DNA of 64,000 nucleotides from Chryseobacterium pennae. GTDB lineage: Bacteria; Bacteroidota; Bacteroidia; Flavobacteriales; Weeksellaceae. The notes below the pieces were generated by a model. The model worked only from the letters and a program-made list of their open reading frames with translations. It was not told the origin of the DNA and did not search any database. Below are positions 41,815-50,633 of this stretch, one piece after another (the first letter of the stretch is position 1; each line of letters starts with the position of its first letter). The stretch lies in contig NZ_QNVT01000007.1 in assembly GCF_003385515.1 (NCBI RefSeq), positions 62,001-126,000 of the forward strand, read 5' to 3'. Position numbers and translations under genes: made by a program.

Positions 41815-42639
41815 ATGGGAATATTCTCGTTCAAAAAAAAGACACCCCCGAAACCTCCGGTTATCGGACTTACACTTTCAGGCGGAGGAATGCGTGGAAT
41901 TGCCCATATTGCCGTTTTAAAAGCACTGGAAGAATACAATCTTAAACCTCATATTATTTCCGGGACCAGCGCAGGTTCTATCATTGCCGCTTTTTATTCA
42001 TTTGGAAAAACACCGGACGAAATGATGGAAATTGTAAGGCAAACTTCTTTTTTTTCACGGTCTGCCCTGAAGTTATCAAAAAATGGAATTTTCAGCTCTA
42101 ATTTCATCTTAAAACTATTCAAGGATTATTTCCCTGAAGACAATTTTAACATTCTGAAGATCCCTGTTTACATCGCCACCACAGAAATGACTCACGGTAT
42201 TGTTGACTTCTTTTCTGAAGGTGAACTATTCACTCCTCTTTTGGCTTCATCAAGTGTCCCTTTCATCCTGCCGCCAGTAAGAATGGGTGATAAAATATAT
42301 GTAGATGGTGGAGTTCTGGATAACCTTCCCATTGAACCTATTATGGATAAATGCGATTTTCTGATTGCTTCCCATGTGAATTCAATAAGCTATGATGAAT
42401 TAAACAAGATGAGTCTGATGAAAGAGTTTGACCGTATTCTCCATTTGGCCATCGCAAAATCAGTATATTCTAAAGTGAAACACTGTAATATATTTTTAGA
42501 TCCGCCTAAAATGACAAAGTACAGTCTTTTCAATAAGAAATATATGGATGAAATGTTCCAGCAGGTCTACGAATACACCTGTCAGGAACTGGAAGAAAAA
42601 GGGCATAAAAAAAGCTCTCAAATTGAGAGCTTCTTATAA
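41815..42639 (+). CDS. Patatin-like phospholipase
   Basis: 274 residues. Oxyanion loop SGGGMRGIAH, nucleophile S52 in GTSAG, and the catalytic aspartate D164 in VDGGVLDN form the Ser-Asp dyad. No signal peptide, so RssA-like cytoplasmic or inner-face enzyme. It hydrolyses acyl esters of phospholipids. Its last codons contain the terminator hairpin that serves the convergent T9SS gene. Confidence 0.93.
   Translation: MGIFSFKKKTPPKPPVIGLTLSGGGMRGIAHIAVLKALEEYNLKPHIISGTSAGSIIAAFYSFGKTPDEMMEIVRQTSFFSRSALKLSKNGIFSSNFILKLFKDYFPEDNFNILKIPVYIATTEMTHGIVDFFSEGELFTPLLASSSVPFILPPVRMGDKIYVDGGVLDNLPIEPIMDKCDFLIASHVNSISYDELNKMSLMKEFDRILHLAIAKSVYSKVKHCNIFLDPPKMTKYSLFNKKYMDEMFQQVYEYTCQELEEKGHKKSSQIESFL
42605..42632 (-). 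terminator. Terminator of the T9SS gene, inside the patatin coding sequence
   Basis: AAGCTCTC / GAGAGCTT with AAATT between, followed on the minus strand by seven T. It is coded within the last ten codons of the patatin gene (KKSSQIESFL) and 27 bp past the stop of the minus-strand gene. On the plus strand it lacks a T-run. Confidence 0.82.
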
Positions 42640-42658
42640 AACTAACGGATACTTTCCA

Positions 42659-44272
42659 TTATTCTTTTATTACTTTGAATGTCTGTTCAGAATCTGATGT
42701 TTTTACTTTTACGATATACACTCCTGAATTCAGACCATCTGTATTAACAGTAGAGATATTTTCTTTAACAGATTTCACTAATCTTCCGTCGGCAGAATAG
42801 AATGAAACTTCTGTTATTTTTTTATCTGCAGTAGAAATATTGAGAATATCTTTCATTGGGTTTGGATACACTCCTACTGTAGATTTAGCTTTACTTTCAT
42901 TTACTCCAAGGGTTCCTGCAGCAGACACCATAATACTATAATCCTCAGCCTGTCCCCAACCTACAGCACCAGCAGTAGCAGTAAGAGCAGCTCCTGAAGA
43001 ATAGCATGGACTTAAATAAAAGTTTGCTGCTGAAGCATAATTCTTCTTAATTCTCATTCTTGTTTTCCCTAATGTTGCTGTAGCTGGAACAACAATATTT
43101 CCAGTAGCTGTTACTGCATCTACACCTGTCGAATTTGTTATTGTTACTGCAGTAGCTGCTGTTCCAAAATAAACCTCACCTGCATCCAGGAAGTTTCCAT
43201 TCTGATTCCAGTCTATAAATACTGTAAATTTATCTGTAGCATTCCCATCTGTATTCCCTTTTAAAGTAATTGGATAGGTTCCCCCTTGTTCTACAGACGC
43301 AATTTTATCTGTAAAATTTTCATGAGGAAGACTCGTTAAAACTTCTGAAGAAGTATTGGTCATATTAGCTAGCTGTACCGATGTAATAGGTTCAATTCCA
43401 CCACTTGTACCCGTAGCTCCCGGACCAAATAGTAAATTACCTGCACAATAAGGAGCAAATGCATCTCTTGTTGTAAAACTATAAACCTGGCAACTTGCAG
43501 CTGCCCCCACAACATTTTTAGGAACAACCTTCCAATAATAAGTAGTATTTCCTTGTAAATTACTAAAATCAGCAAATAAATAACTGCTTGAAACTAAAGT
43601 TGTAGGATTAGGATTGGTATCCATATATACATCATAACTATCTACCGTCGCTCCAGCTGCAGGAGCAGACCATGTAAGCGTCATTGAATTTGGATTTACG
43701 TTGGTAGCTCCATTAGCTGGTGATACCAATGTACTACAACCAGGAGCTGTAGTAGGAGCAACATCATTGTTAATACTGTCAAACAGCAATCTGAATTTAT
43801 CTGCAGAAACTGCATGAAACCCTACATACACTGTTTGCCCTACATAAGCAGAAAGATCTACGGAAAAGAACGTCCACTTGTTAGGAGCTGGTGCCTCCGG
43901 AGTTAATACAGTAGTAAAAGCTGCAGCCGTAGCTGTTGTTGTGGACAATTTAATTTCATAATTTTCCACATAATTAGGGTCCTGATTCTTTACAAAATAA
44001 GTTAATCTGGTATTAACCCCTGCAGTCACAGTAATAGCGGGAGTTACCAAATAATCATCATGTGCTGTAGCTGAATAATTAATCTGAGCGGCATTGGGTA
44101 ATGAATACACACTTCTTGGAGCCCCGGCACTAAAGATAAATCCAGCAGCATCCCCTCCGTTAATGACAGTCCAGCCGGCAGGAGTGGTTGTTCCGGCATC
44201 AAAGTTTTGGGTAAATTGCGCATTTGCAGCCAATGGCAATGCAAACAGCATCGCGAGTAATCTTGTTTTCAT
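42659..44272 (-). CDS. Secreted T9SS cargo protein with choice-of-anchor J, fibronectin III and GEVED domains
   Basis: 537 residues. Signal peptide (MKTRLLAMLFALPLAANA); a choice-of-anchor J / MAM-like jelly roll (FTQNFDAGTTTPAGWTVING ... DDYLVTPAIT); a fibronectin type III-like module (SPANGATNVNPNSMTLTWSA); a GEVED-type module (VFIDWNQNGNFLDAGEVYFG ... AEDYSI); and a type A sorting domain (VYPNPMKDILNISTADKK ... GVYIVKV). The last directs export by the type IX system and removal of the tail. It has no catalytic domain, so it is likely an adhesin or structural surface protein. Confidence 0.9.
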   Translation of the reverse strand: MKTRLLAMLFALPLAANAQFTQNFDAGTTTPAGWTVINGGDAAGFIFSAGAPRSVYSLPNAAQINYSATAHDDYLVTPAITVTAGVNTRLTYFVKNQDPNYVENYEIKLSTTTATAAAFTTVLTPEAPAPNKWTFFSVDLSAYVGQTVYVGFHAVSADKFRLLFDSINNDVAPTTAPGCSTLVSPANGATNVNPNSMTLTWSAPAAGATVDSYDVYMDTNPNPTTLVSSSYLFADFSNLQGNTTYYWKVVPKNVVGAAASCQVYSFTTRDAFAPYCAGNLLFGPGATGTSGGIEPITSVQLANMTNTSSEVLTSLPHENFTDKIASVEQGGTYPITLKGNTDGNATDKFTVFIDWNQNGNFLDAGEVYFGTAATAVTITNSTGVDAVTATGNIVVPATATLGKTRMRIKKNYASAANFYLSPCYSSGAALTATAGAVGWGQAEDYSIMVSAAGTLGVNESKAKSTVGVYPNPMKDILNISTADKKITEVSFYSADGRLVKSVKENISTVNTDGLNSGVYIVKVKTSDSEQTFKVIKE

Positions 44273-44301
44273 AATGTCTCGTTTTTTAGTAGGTTTTACA
44301 T

Positions 44302-44333
44302 CAAAACTAACAAAAAGCCATCATATAAACAAG
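44302..44333 (-). promoter_or_regulatory. Promoter of the T9SS cargo gene
   Basis: Minus strand CTTG (44330-44333), 20-nt spacer, TAGTTTTG (44302-44309), about 29 bp before the ATG. Confidence 0.5.
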
Positions 44334-44349
44334 CAATTACAAAATAACT

Positions 44350-45363
44350 TTAGGATTTAATAAAGTCGTCTTTATCTAAAACATCTTTAAAATTTCCAAT
44401 CGTATTGTTCAGAGAACCATATGATTTTCCTCCGGCAGCATTAATGTGACCGCCACCATTGAAGTATTTTCTTGAGAATTGGTTTACATCCACATCATCT
44501 TTACTTCTAAATGAGATTTTGATAAAGTCTTCATAAAGATCTTCCATAAAGAAGGCAGACATTTTCACTCCGGCAATACTTAAGCCATAATTTACAAAGC
44601 CTTCTGTATCACCTTTCTGGAAGCCAAATTCTTTAAGCTCATTTCTTGTAAGGCTTAAAATAGCTACAGTACCATTATTCACCACTTCTATTCTTCCTAA
44701 AACCAAAGCAAGCAAATGAAGGCGTGAAACAGTATTGGTATCCCAGGTATTGGAAGTAATCATCGCCGGATCTGCTCCTTTTTCAATCAGATTCGCAATA
44801 ATTCTATGGGTAGTAGCACTGGTAGAACGGAAACGGAAACCACCTGTATCAGTCATAATTCCGGTATACATACATTCTGCCATATCCTGGTTCACCAGTT
44901 TTTCATCTTCCAGCGCTTCAATGAAATGATAAATCATCTGTGAAGTAGCAGGAATTACCGTATCCGAGTAAACAAAGTCAAATTGTTCCGGCTGTTGGTG
45001 GTGGTCAATAAGAATTTTCTTTCCCTGAGCCTTTACCAGCCAGTCTCCCAATAAACCGATTCTGGAAGGAGAGTTAAAATCTAGACAGAAAATAACATCT
45101 GCAGCAGCAATCATATCAGCAGCCAGCTTTCTTTTGTATTCTGCAATAATCACTTTTTTGGACTCCGGCATCCATTTCAGAAATTTTGGAAAATCGTTGG
45201 GAACGATAACCTCTGCATGAATTCCTTTTGCCTTTAAATAATGTTTCAATCCCAGACTGGAACCAATAGCATCACCATCCGGATTATAGTGGGTAAGAAT
45301 AACTATTTTGTTTTCAGGTGTAAGTAATGTATTGATCTCTAAAAGTTCTGCTGGTGTAAACAT
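44350..45363 (-). CDS. nrnA: DHH-family oligoribonuclease / pAp phosphatase NrnA
   Basis: 337 residues. DHH domain: ILTHYNPDGDAIGSSLG (H25, D29, D31), FCLDFNSPSRIG, LIDHHQQP, and the DTGGFRF segment. The DHHA1 domain ends in NGGGHINAAGG, the substrate-binding GGGH motif. It degrades short RNA oligomers and hydrolyses 3'-phosphoadenosine 5'-phosphate. Single gene. Confidence 0.95.
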   Translation of the reverse strand: MFTPAELLEINTLLTPENKIVILTHYNPDGDAIGSSLGLKHYLKAKGIHAEVIVPNDFPKFLKWMPESKKVIIAEYKRKLAADMIAAADVIFCLDFNSPSRIGLLGDWLVKAQGKKILIDHHQQPEQFDFVYSDTVIPATSQMIYHFIEALEDEKLVNQDMAECMYTGIMTDTGGFRFRSTSATTHRIIANLIEKGADPAMITSNTWDTNTVSRLHLLALVLGRIEVVNNGTVAILSLTRNELKEFGFQKGDTEGFVNYGLSIAGVKMSAFFMEDLYEDFIKISFRSKDDVDVNQFSRKYFNGGGHINAAGGKSYGSLNNTIGNFKDVLDKDDFIKS

Positions 45364-45395
45364 CTTGTGTTTATTTTCGTTAAAATTTAAGTTTT

Positions 45396-45403
45396 CAAAG
45401 ATA
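45396..45403 (-). promoter_or_regulatory. Promoter -7 element of nrnA
   Basis: TATCTTTG on the minus strand about 32 bp before the ATG; no clear upstream box. Confidence 0.4.
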
Positions 45404-45524
45404 AAGCTTTTATATAAATCATTTAAATATTATTTTTGCACAGATAAATTCAGGTCTCCATAAGGGTTTGTAAATGTCTGATAAAAAAAACACAATAGAT
45501 AATTTTAAAAAAAGATAATTAAAG

Positions 45525-45555
45525 TTTGTATCTTATAAAATTTTATATATCTTTG
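45525..45555 (+). promoter_or_regulatory. Promoter of rpmH
   Basis: TTTG (45525-45528), 19-nt spacer, TATCTTTG (45548-45555). This is the clearest consensus promoter in the window, as expected for a ribosomal protein gene; leader about 40 nt. Confidence 0.85.
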
Positions 45556-45599
45556 CAACCTGAAAATTAATAGATTAATTACGATTTAAACATATAGTA

Positions 45600-45758
45600 A
45601 TGAGTAAAAGAACATTCCAGCCATCAGAAAGAAAAAGAAGAAACAAACACGGTTTCAGAGAAAGAATGTCTACGCCAAATGGAAGAAGAGTTTTGGCTGC
45701 GAGAAGAGCTAAAGGCAGAAAGAGTTTAACGATCAGTGCAACACGCGCTAAGAGATAA
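45600..45758 (+). CDS. rpmH: 50S ribosomal protein L34
   Basis: 52 residues, extremely basic, with the L34 pattern [20 protein letters not shown], then [20 protein letters not shown] and a short C-terminal extension. L34 sits near the exit tunnel of the large subunit. The usual neighbours rnpA and dnaA are absent, so the gene is detached from the classical rpmH-rnpA cluster. It has a perfect promoter and its own terminator. Confidence 0.97.
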   Translation: MSKRTFQPSERKRRNKHGFRERMSTPNGRRVLAARRAKGRKSLTISATRAKR

Positions 45759-45776
45759 TCTTTTATTATCATATAC

Positions 45777-45813
45777 AAAAAATGCTTGAAAATTTCCTTT
45801 TCAGGCATTTTTT
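45777..45813 (+). terminator. Terminator of rpmH
   Basis: AAAAAATGCTTGAAAA / TTTTCAGGCATTTTTT with a 5-nt loop, T-run included. Confidence 0.9.
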
Positions 45814-45911
45814 GTTGTTAAAATTTATTAAAATTAGAGTCAAATAGACTTCTTTTTTCTATTTTTAAAGATTGAAAATTTTTTGTTAGAAATAGCCTTT
45901 AAAATTAAATT

Positions 45912-46622
45912 ATGCCACATACAAATATCTCCGGAGACAATATTATAAGTTTACAGCACGCTAAAATTGCTCAAAAAAACTTCACTGTTCTTTCTGATGT
46001 CAATCTTAATATTAAAAAAGGCAGATTCTGCTATCTTATTGGAAAAACAGGCTCCGGAAAAAGCTCCCTTCTGAAAACGCTTTATGGACACATTCCATTA
46101 GCATCAGGACACGGATCTGTGGTAGGATTTGACCTGGCTAAATTAAAACCGTCTGATATCCCCAATCTAAGAAGAAAACTAGGAATTGTATTCCAGGATT
46201 TCCAGTTGCTTTCTGACAGAACTGTTGAAAAGAATCTTAAATTTGTTTTGGAAGCCACAGGATGGAGTGATAACGTAAAAATAGAAGACAGAATCAATGA
46301 AGTATTGGGAAGTGTGAACATGAAGAGCAAAAAGCACAAAATGCCACACGAACTTTCAGGAGGTGAACAACAACGTATCGCCATCGCAAGAGCCCTGCTT
46401 AACCACCCGGACCTGATCCTGGCAGATGAGCCAACAGGAAACCTTGACCCTGAAACTTCCAACGAAATTATGACCTTACTGAAGCAGGTTGCCCTTGAAA
46501 ATGGAGCCGCTGTAGTAATGGCAACACACGATTACCATATGATCCAAAACTTCCCTGGTGAAGCTATCAGATGTGAGGATGGAAAAGTATCAGTATTGGA
46601 TACAGCAGAATTATTTGAATAA
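45912..46622 (+). CDS. ftsE: Cell-division ABC ATPase FtsE
   Basis: 236 residues, a complete ABC ATPase: Walker [10 protein letters not shown] (residues 44-52), [16 protein letters not shown] at the Q-loop, signature [15 protein letters not shown], Walker [13 protein letters not shown] with catalytic Glu, and H-loop ATHDYHM. The Q-loop and following text match FtsE. FtsE with FtsX activates cell-wall amidases at the division site. No ftsX is next to it. Confidence 0.85.
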   Translation: MPHTNISGDNIISLQHAKIAQKNFTVLSDVNLNIKKGRFCYLIGKTGSGKSSLLKTLYGHIPLASGHGSVVGFDLAKLKPSDIPNLRRKLGIVFQDFQLLSDRTVEKNLKFVLEATGWSDNVKIEDRINEVLGSVNMKSKKHKMPHELSGGEQQRIAIARALLNHPDLILADEPTGNLDPETSNEIMTLLKQVALENGAAVVMATHDYHMIQNFPGEAIRCEDGKVSVLDTAELFE

Positions 46623-46660
46623 AAAATTAAGAAATACGGAGAATAAGAAATTATAAAATT

Positions 46661-47368
46661 CTAACCTCTGGCTTCTTTTTTAAAGATATGAAACTCTTTA
46701 GTGAGTTCAAGATATTGGTCCGAGTATATTCTCGGACTTTTTTCTATAATAAACTCAGATTCCAGAAGTTTTTTTTCAGTTGGAGAAAATTCTAAGACCA
46801 ATCTTTTTGTTTTGGCATTTTCAATTCCTTTGATATTAACCTTTCTGTTGAGAAACAGATTACAGTCTTCTGCCATTGAGACAAAGACTTCTCCACCCTC
46901 AACCGGAATAATAACAGAAAGAGAGCCATCTTCAGACAAAAAACCGGCAGACTGAGCGATAAGCTGCTTAAAATTCAATTCTACTGTCTGGCGGGCAATT
47001 TTATCTTTATCGGATCCGGATTCTTCAAAATAAGGAGGGTTTGAAACAATCAGATCATATTTTTCTTCCGTTTCAAAGGTTTTAAAATCCTGATACAGAT
47101 TCTTTAATCTTGCGCTGAAAGGTGCATTTTCAAAATTAAGTCTTGTCAGGGCTACAGCATCTGCATTAATATCCAATCCTAAAAAATCAGCATGCAAATT
47201 TCTTTGTGCCAGCATCAATGAGATCAACCCCGTTCCGGTTCCTACTTCCAAAACACGAAAAGCCGATTCTATATTTGCTAAAGCGCCAAGCAGAACACCG
47301 TCTGTTCCTACACGGAAGACGTCTTTGGATTGCCGGATCTCAAATTGCTTAAACTTAAAAGATTTCAC
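46661..47368 (-). CDS. trmN6: tRNA1(Val) adenine-37 N6-methyltransferase
   Basis: 235 residues. SAM site LEVGTGTGLISLMLAQR (residues 40-56), acidic LGLDINADAV, and the catalytic amino-methyltransferase motif NPPY (110-113) in IVSNPPYFEES. The start FKFKQFEIRQSKDVFRVGTDGVLLGA is typical of YfiC/TrmN6. It methylates A37 of tRNA-Val. Its ATG shares one base with the stop of the upstream kinase gene. Confidence 0.9.
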   Translation of the reverse strand: MKSFKFKQFEIRQSKDVFRVGTDGVLLGALANIESAFRVLEVGTGTGLISLMLAQRNLHADFLGLDINADAVALTRLNFENAPFSARLKNLYQDFKTFETEEKYDLIVSNPPYFEESGSDKDKIARQTVELNFKQLIAQSAGFLSEDGSLSVIIPVEGGEVFVSMAEDCNLFLNRKVNIKGIENAKTKRLVLEFSPTEKKLLESEFIIEKSPRIYSDQYLELTKEFHIFKKEARG

Positions 47369-48822
47369 TATAAATTGGTAGGTAATGTAATGATGAATGT
47401 AGACCCCTTCCCTACTTCCGATTTCACGGAGATCTCTCCTTTATAGTCTTCAATCATTTTTCTTACCATAGACAGGCCAAGCCCCATTCCACTGCTTTTG
47501 GAAGTGAAGTTAGGTTCAAAAATTCTTTCGTACATATTTTCAGGAATTCCAATTCCGTTATCCTGAATAGAGATGATCACCCTTCGCTGATGCTGCTCCA
47601 CATCTACATTGATAATCAGCTTTCTTTCATCACTTTCAGCCTGCTTAGCATTGGTTACAAGATTAGTAATGATCCTGGAAAGATAAATCCTATCCATATT
47701 AATCATAATATCACCCTTGTTAGCATGCATAAAGATACTGTCATCATTGAATACACAAAGAATATCTTCCACTTCAGTATTCAAATTGATTACTTCGTTA
47801 TTTTTTTCAGGAAGCTTGGCAAACTCTGAGAATGCAGAAGCTACAGTAGCAATCAGATCGATCTGATCTACCATTGTTTTACTCATCAGCTTTACCCTCT
47901 CTCTGATGTTTGGATCTTCCGGATCAAATTTTCTTTCAAAATTCTGAATGGTAAGCTTCATCGGAGTAAGTGGGTTTTTCACTTCATGGGCCACCTGTTT
48001 TGCCATTTCTCGCCACGCTTCTTCAGATGCTTTAAACCTTAACCTTTCTTTTTGGTCCTGAATCTGAAGAATCATCCTGTTATATGCTCTTGCCAAGGCA
48101 TTCAACTCATCATTTTTATAATACCTGATAGGACGCATTTCATTTTCAAACAATGTAATACGGGTAATCATATCAGAGAATTTTGTAATGGTTTTTGCCA
48201 GACCGTTAGAGGTCACCCAACTTATCCAGATACTGAACAGGATAAGGAATATATCGACTAAAAGAATATATTTGACATACTGATGCAATACATCAAGGTA
48301 GGCTGATTCATTATGATACAAAGGAATATAAACAATACCGATAGGCTCCAGTTCATTGTTCTTCAGTAAAAGATAGGAAGAAGTAAGCTTAGCATCTTTG
48401 GCTGCATCATATCTGGTCATATCAACTCTTGCATCTGTAGACAGAATCTTGTTGATAATTTCTATAGAAAGTCTTTTCTGATCAATCAGGCTTTCATCTT
48501 TATTGGAAAGTACATAGTTCCCCTGTAGATCATAAATGACAATATCATGCTGATTAATATCTGCGATCTCAAAGATCTTATTCCCCAGAACCTTCGGCAG
48601 ATCTTTTGTCTCTACCAATGTACGGCTTACGGCATAATCCAGATATCTCATTACCGCATTGGTCTTTTCCTGCATATCGATATTACTCTGCTGCAGGGAA
48701 TTATTTCTCAATACAAAATAAGGAACCAGTGATGTTGCCACAACACTTAAAAAGCATACCAGTAAGAAACCGAAAAACACACGATTCCTTAAGCTATATC
48801 CTTTATATTTATTTAATGACAT
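47368..48822 (-). CDS. Membrane sensor histidine kinase (NtrY-like)
   Basis: 484 residues. Two membrane helices (about 15-37 and 185-205) bracket a periplasmic sensor of about 145 residues; a HAMP region follows. H279 in MAKQVAHEVKNPLTPMKL is the phospho-acceptor; the form HEVKNPLTP is NtrY-like. The ATPase has the N-box NLVTNAKQAES, G1 DNGIGIP, F-box EPNFTSKSSGMGLGLSM and G2 KGSTFIITLP. No response regulator is adjacent. The gene lies between ribE (1 bp) and trmN6 (1-bp overlap), all on the minus strand. Confidence 0.92.
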   Translation of the reverse strand: MSLNKYKGYSLRNRVFFGFLLVCFLSVVATSLVPYFVLRNNSLQQSNIDMQEKTNAVMRYLDYAVSRTLVETKDLPKVLGNKIFEIADINQHDIVIYDLQGNYVLSNKDESLIDQKRLSIEIINKILSTDARVDMTRYDAAKDAKLTSSYLLLKNNELEPIGIVYIPLYHNESAYLDVLHQYVKYILLVDIFLILFSIWISWVTSNGLAKTITKFSDMITRITLFENEMRPIRYYKNDELNALARAYNRMILQIQDQKERLRFKASEEAWREMAKQVAHEVKNPLTPMKLTIQNFERKFDPEDPNIRERVKLMSKTMVDQIDLIATVASAFSEFAKLPEKNNEVINLNTEVEDILCVFNDDSIFMHANKGDIMINMDRIYLSRIITNLVTNAKQAESDERKLIINVDVEQHQRRVIISIQDNGIGIPENMYERIFEPNFTSKSSGMGLGLSMVRKMIEDYKGEISVKSEVGKGSTFIITLPTNL

Positions 48823-48823
48823 C

Positions 48824-49408
48824 CTACTTTTTAATTAACCTAGCAATATACTTACCAATGATATCAAATTCCAGGTTTACTTTATCACCAATTTTCAGGT
48901 GTTTCATATTGGTAAACTCCCAGGTGTAGGGAATAATGGCTACAGAAAACTGTGTATCTTCACTTTTCGCAACAGTTAAACTAATTCCATTTACTGTAAT
49001 AGAACCCTGAGGTACGGTTACAAAACTTCCATCTGCATCATATTTCATGGTAATGAAATAACTCCCGTCTTTATTTTCGATCCCTACCACTTCTCCTGTT
49101 TTATCTACGTGACCCTGAACGATGTGACCATCCAGTCTTCCATCCATTTTCATACAACGTTCCAGATTCACAACAGTTCCCAAACCCCATTTTCCAAGAT
49201 TTGTTTTCTCCAGTGTTTCGTTGATTGCTGTAACTACATATTGGTTTTCCTTAATCTCAACCACTGTCAGACAACAACCGTTGTGAGCAAGGCTCTGATC
49301 AATTTTAAGCTCGTTTGTAAAAGGGCATGTCAGGGTGAAATCTATGTTGCTTCCTTTCTCTTCAATCTTTTCAATAACACCAACTGCTTCAATAATTCCT
49401 GTGAACAT
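48824..49408 (-). CDS. ribE: Riboflavin synthase alpha chain
   Basis: 194 residues, two tandem lumazine-binding repeats. The first starts MFTGIIEAVG with LAHNGCCLTVVEI, the second GHIVQGHVDKTGEVVG with ITVNGISLTVAKS. It dismutates two 6,7-dimethyl-8-ribityllumazine molecules to riboflavin. The other rib genes are not in the window. First gene of a minus-strand trio with the sensor kinase and trmN6. Confidence 0.96.
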   Translation of the reverse strand: MFTGIIEAVGVIEKIEEKGSNIDFTLTCPFTNELKIDQSLAHNGCCLTVVEIKENQYVVTAINETLEKTNLGKWGLGTVVNLERCMKMDGRLDGHIVQGHVDKTGEVVGIENKDGSYFITMKYDADGSFVTVPQGSITVNGISLTVAKSEDTQFSVAIIPYTWEFTNMKHLKIGDKVNLEFDIIGKYIARLIKK

Positions 49409-49420
49409 ATTATTTTTTGC

Positions 49421-49428
49421 TAAATTTG
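49421..49428 (+). promoter_or_regulatory. Promoter -7 element of pdxA
   Basis: TAAATTTG 28 bp before the pdxA ATG matches TAnnTTTG; no good upstream box. Confidence 0.45.
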
Positions 49429-49456
49429 TAAATTATAATCTTCAAAGATAATCAAA

Positions 49457-50548
49457 ATGAGCCCAAAAAACCATAAAGTACGAGTAGGAATTTCAATCGG
49501 TGATTTCAATGGCATCGGTCCGGAGATCATCATGAAGTCTCTGACAGACAAAACCATTACGGATTTTTTCACTCCTGTGATTTTTGGTTCGGGAAAATTA
49601 TTTACTTATCAGAAAAATATTTTCAAGCTGAATCTTAATTTCAATTATATCAATGAAGCTTCCCAGGCCCAGCCCGGCAAGCTGAATATGCTGAATCTTA
49701 CCAAAGAAAATGTAAATGTAGAACTGGGAGTCCCTACAGAAGAATCCACCAAAATGGCAATTGATTCTTTAGACGCAGCTACTGAAGCTTTAATGAATGG
49801 AGATATTGATGTTCTTGTAACAGCTCCTATCAACAAGGATGAAATGGTAAAAATGGGCTTTAAACATACCGGACATACTGGATATTTTGAAGAAAAGTTC
49901 AATAAAAAAGGATTAATGTTTCTGGTAACTGAAGATCTTAAAGTAGCTGTTTCCACCCATCATATTCCTATTGCTCAGATAGCTGAGAATATTTCCAAAG
50001 AAAAAATCAAAAAACAGATTAAGGTCCTGAACCAGACTCTTATTGAAGATTTCTGTATTCAGAAACCTAAAATTGCGGTATTGGGATTAAATCCTCATGC
50101 TGGTGATGGCGGTGTTATCGGAAGTGAAGAAATTGAGATCATAAGCCCGGCTATTCAGGAACTTTCAGATAATGGAATTCTCGCATTTGGTCCTTTCCCC
50201 GCAGATAGTTTCTTCCAGCCTAACAAATACAAGAACTTTGATGCAGTTTTAGCAATGTACCACGATCAGGGATTGGCTCCGTTCAAAACACTGGCTTATG
50301 AAGAAGGGGTAAATTATACCGCAGGACTTCCTTTTATCAGAACCTCTCCGGATCATGGGGTAGCATATGATATTGCGGGAAAAAATATTGCTGATGAGCA
50401 GAGTTTTATGGAAGCAATTTTCACTGCTATTAAGATTTTTAAGAACAGAAGTGAATATGGTGAACTGATGAGCAGCCGCCTTCAGCCGAGAAAAATAGCT
50501 GTTGATAACGGAATAGACGAAGATCTTCCTGAGGAAACTGAAGCATAA
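49457..50548 (+). CDS. pdxA: 4-hydroxythreonine-4-phosphate dehydrogenase
   Basis: 363 residues. GISIGDFNGIGPEIIMKSL at the start, the metal and substrate histidines in HTGHTGYFEE and in STHHIPIAQIAE, GLNPHAGDGGVIGSEE and a late MYHDQGLAPFKT, then RTSPDHGVAYDIAGK. It oxidises 4-phospho-hydroxy-L-threonine in the DXP-dependent pathway to pyridoxal phosphate. pdxJ is not in the window. Single gene. Confidence 0.96.
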   Translation: MSPKNHKVRVGISIGDFNGIGPEIIMKSLTDKTITDFFTPVIFGSGKLFTYQKNIFKLNLNFNYINEASQAQPGKLNMLNLTKENVNVELGVPTEESTKMAIDSLDAATEALMNGDIDVLVTAPINKDEMVKMGFKHTGHTGYFEEKFNKKGLMFLVTEDLKVAVSTHHIPIAQIAENISKEKIKKQIKVLNQTLIEDFCIQKPKIAVLGLNPHAGDGGVIGSEEIEIISPAIQELSDNGILAFGPFPADSFFQPNKYKNFDAVLAMYHDQGLAPFKTLAYEEGVNYTAGLPFIRTSPDHGVAYDIAGKNIADEQSFMEAIFTAIKIFKNRSEYGELMSSRLQPRKIAVDNGIDEDLPEETEA

Positions 50549-50553
50549 ATTGT

Positions 50554-50582
50554 TAAAACAAATTTTAAATTAATTTGTTTTA
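50554..50582 (+). terminator. AT-rich hairpin after pdxA, possible terminator
   Basis: TAAAACAAATT / AATTTGTTTTA is a perfect 11-bp stem with a 7-nt loop directly downstream of the stop, with T-rich sequence after. All A-T pairs apart from one, so it is weak. Confidence 0.45.
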
Positions 50583-50589
50583 GATTTTG

Positions 50590-50621
50590 TTTGTTATTAT
50601 AAAAAAAAATGCATATTTTTG
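50590..50621 (+). promoter_or_regulatory. Promoter of yceD-rpmF
   Basis: TTTG (50590-50593), 20-nt spacer, TATTTTTG (50614-50621). It places the start of transcription close to the ATG at 50634, giving a very short leader, and argues against the in-frame ATG at 50619. Confidence 0.7.
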
Positions 50622-50633
50622 CACACTCATTTT

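Noticed and set aside
45575..45808. Minus-strand frame of 77 codons opposite rpmH
   Set aside because: It is the shadow of the L34 gene, which has a perfect promoter and terminator on the plus strand.
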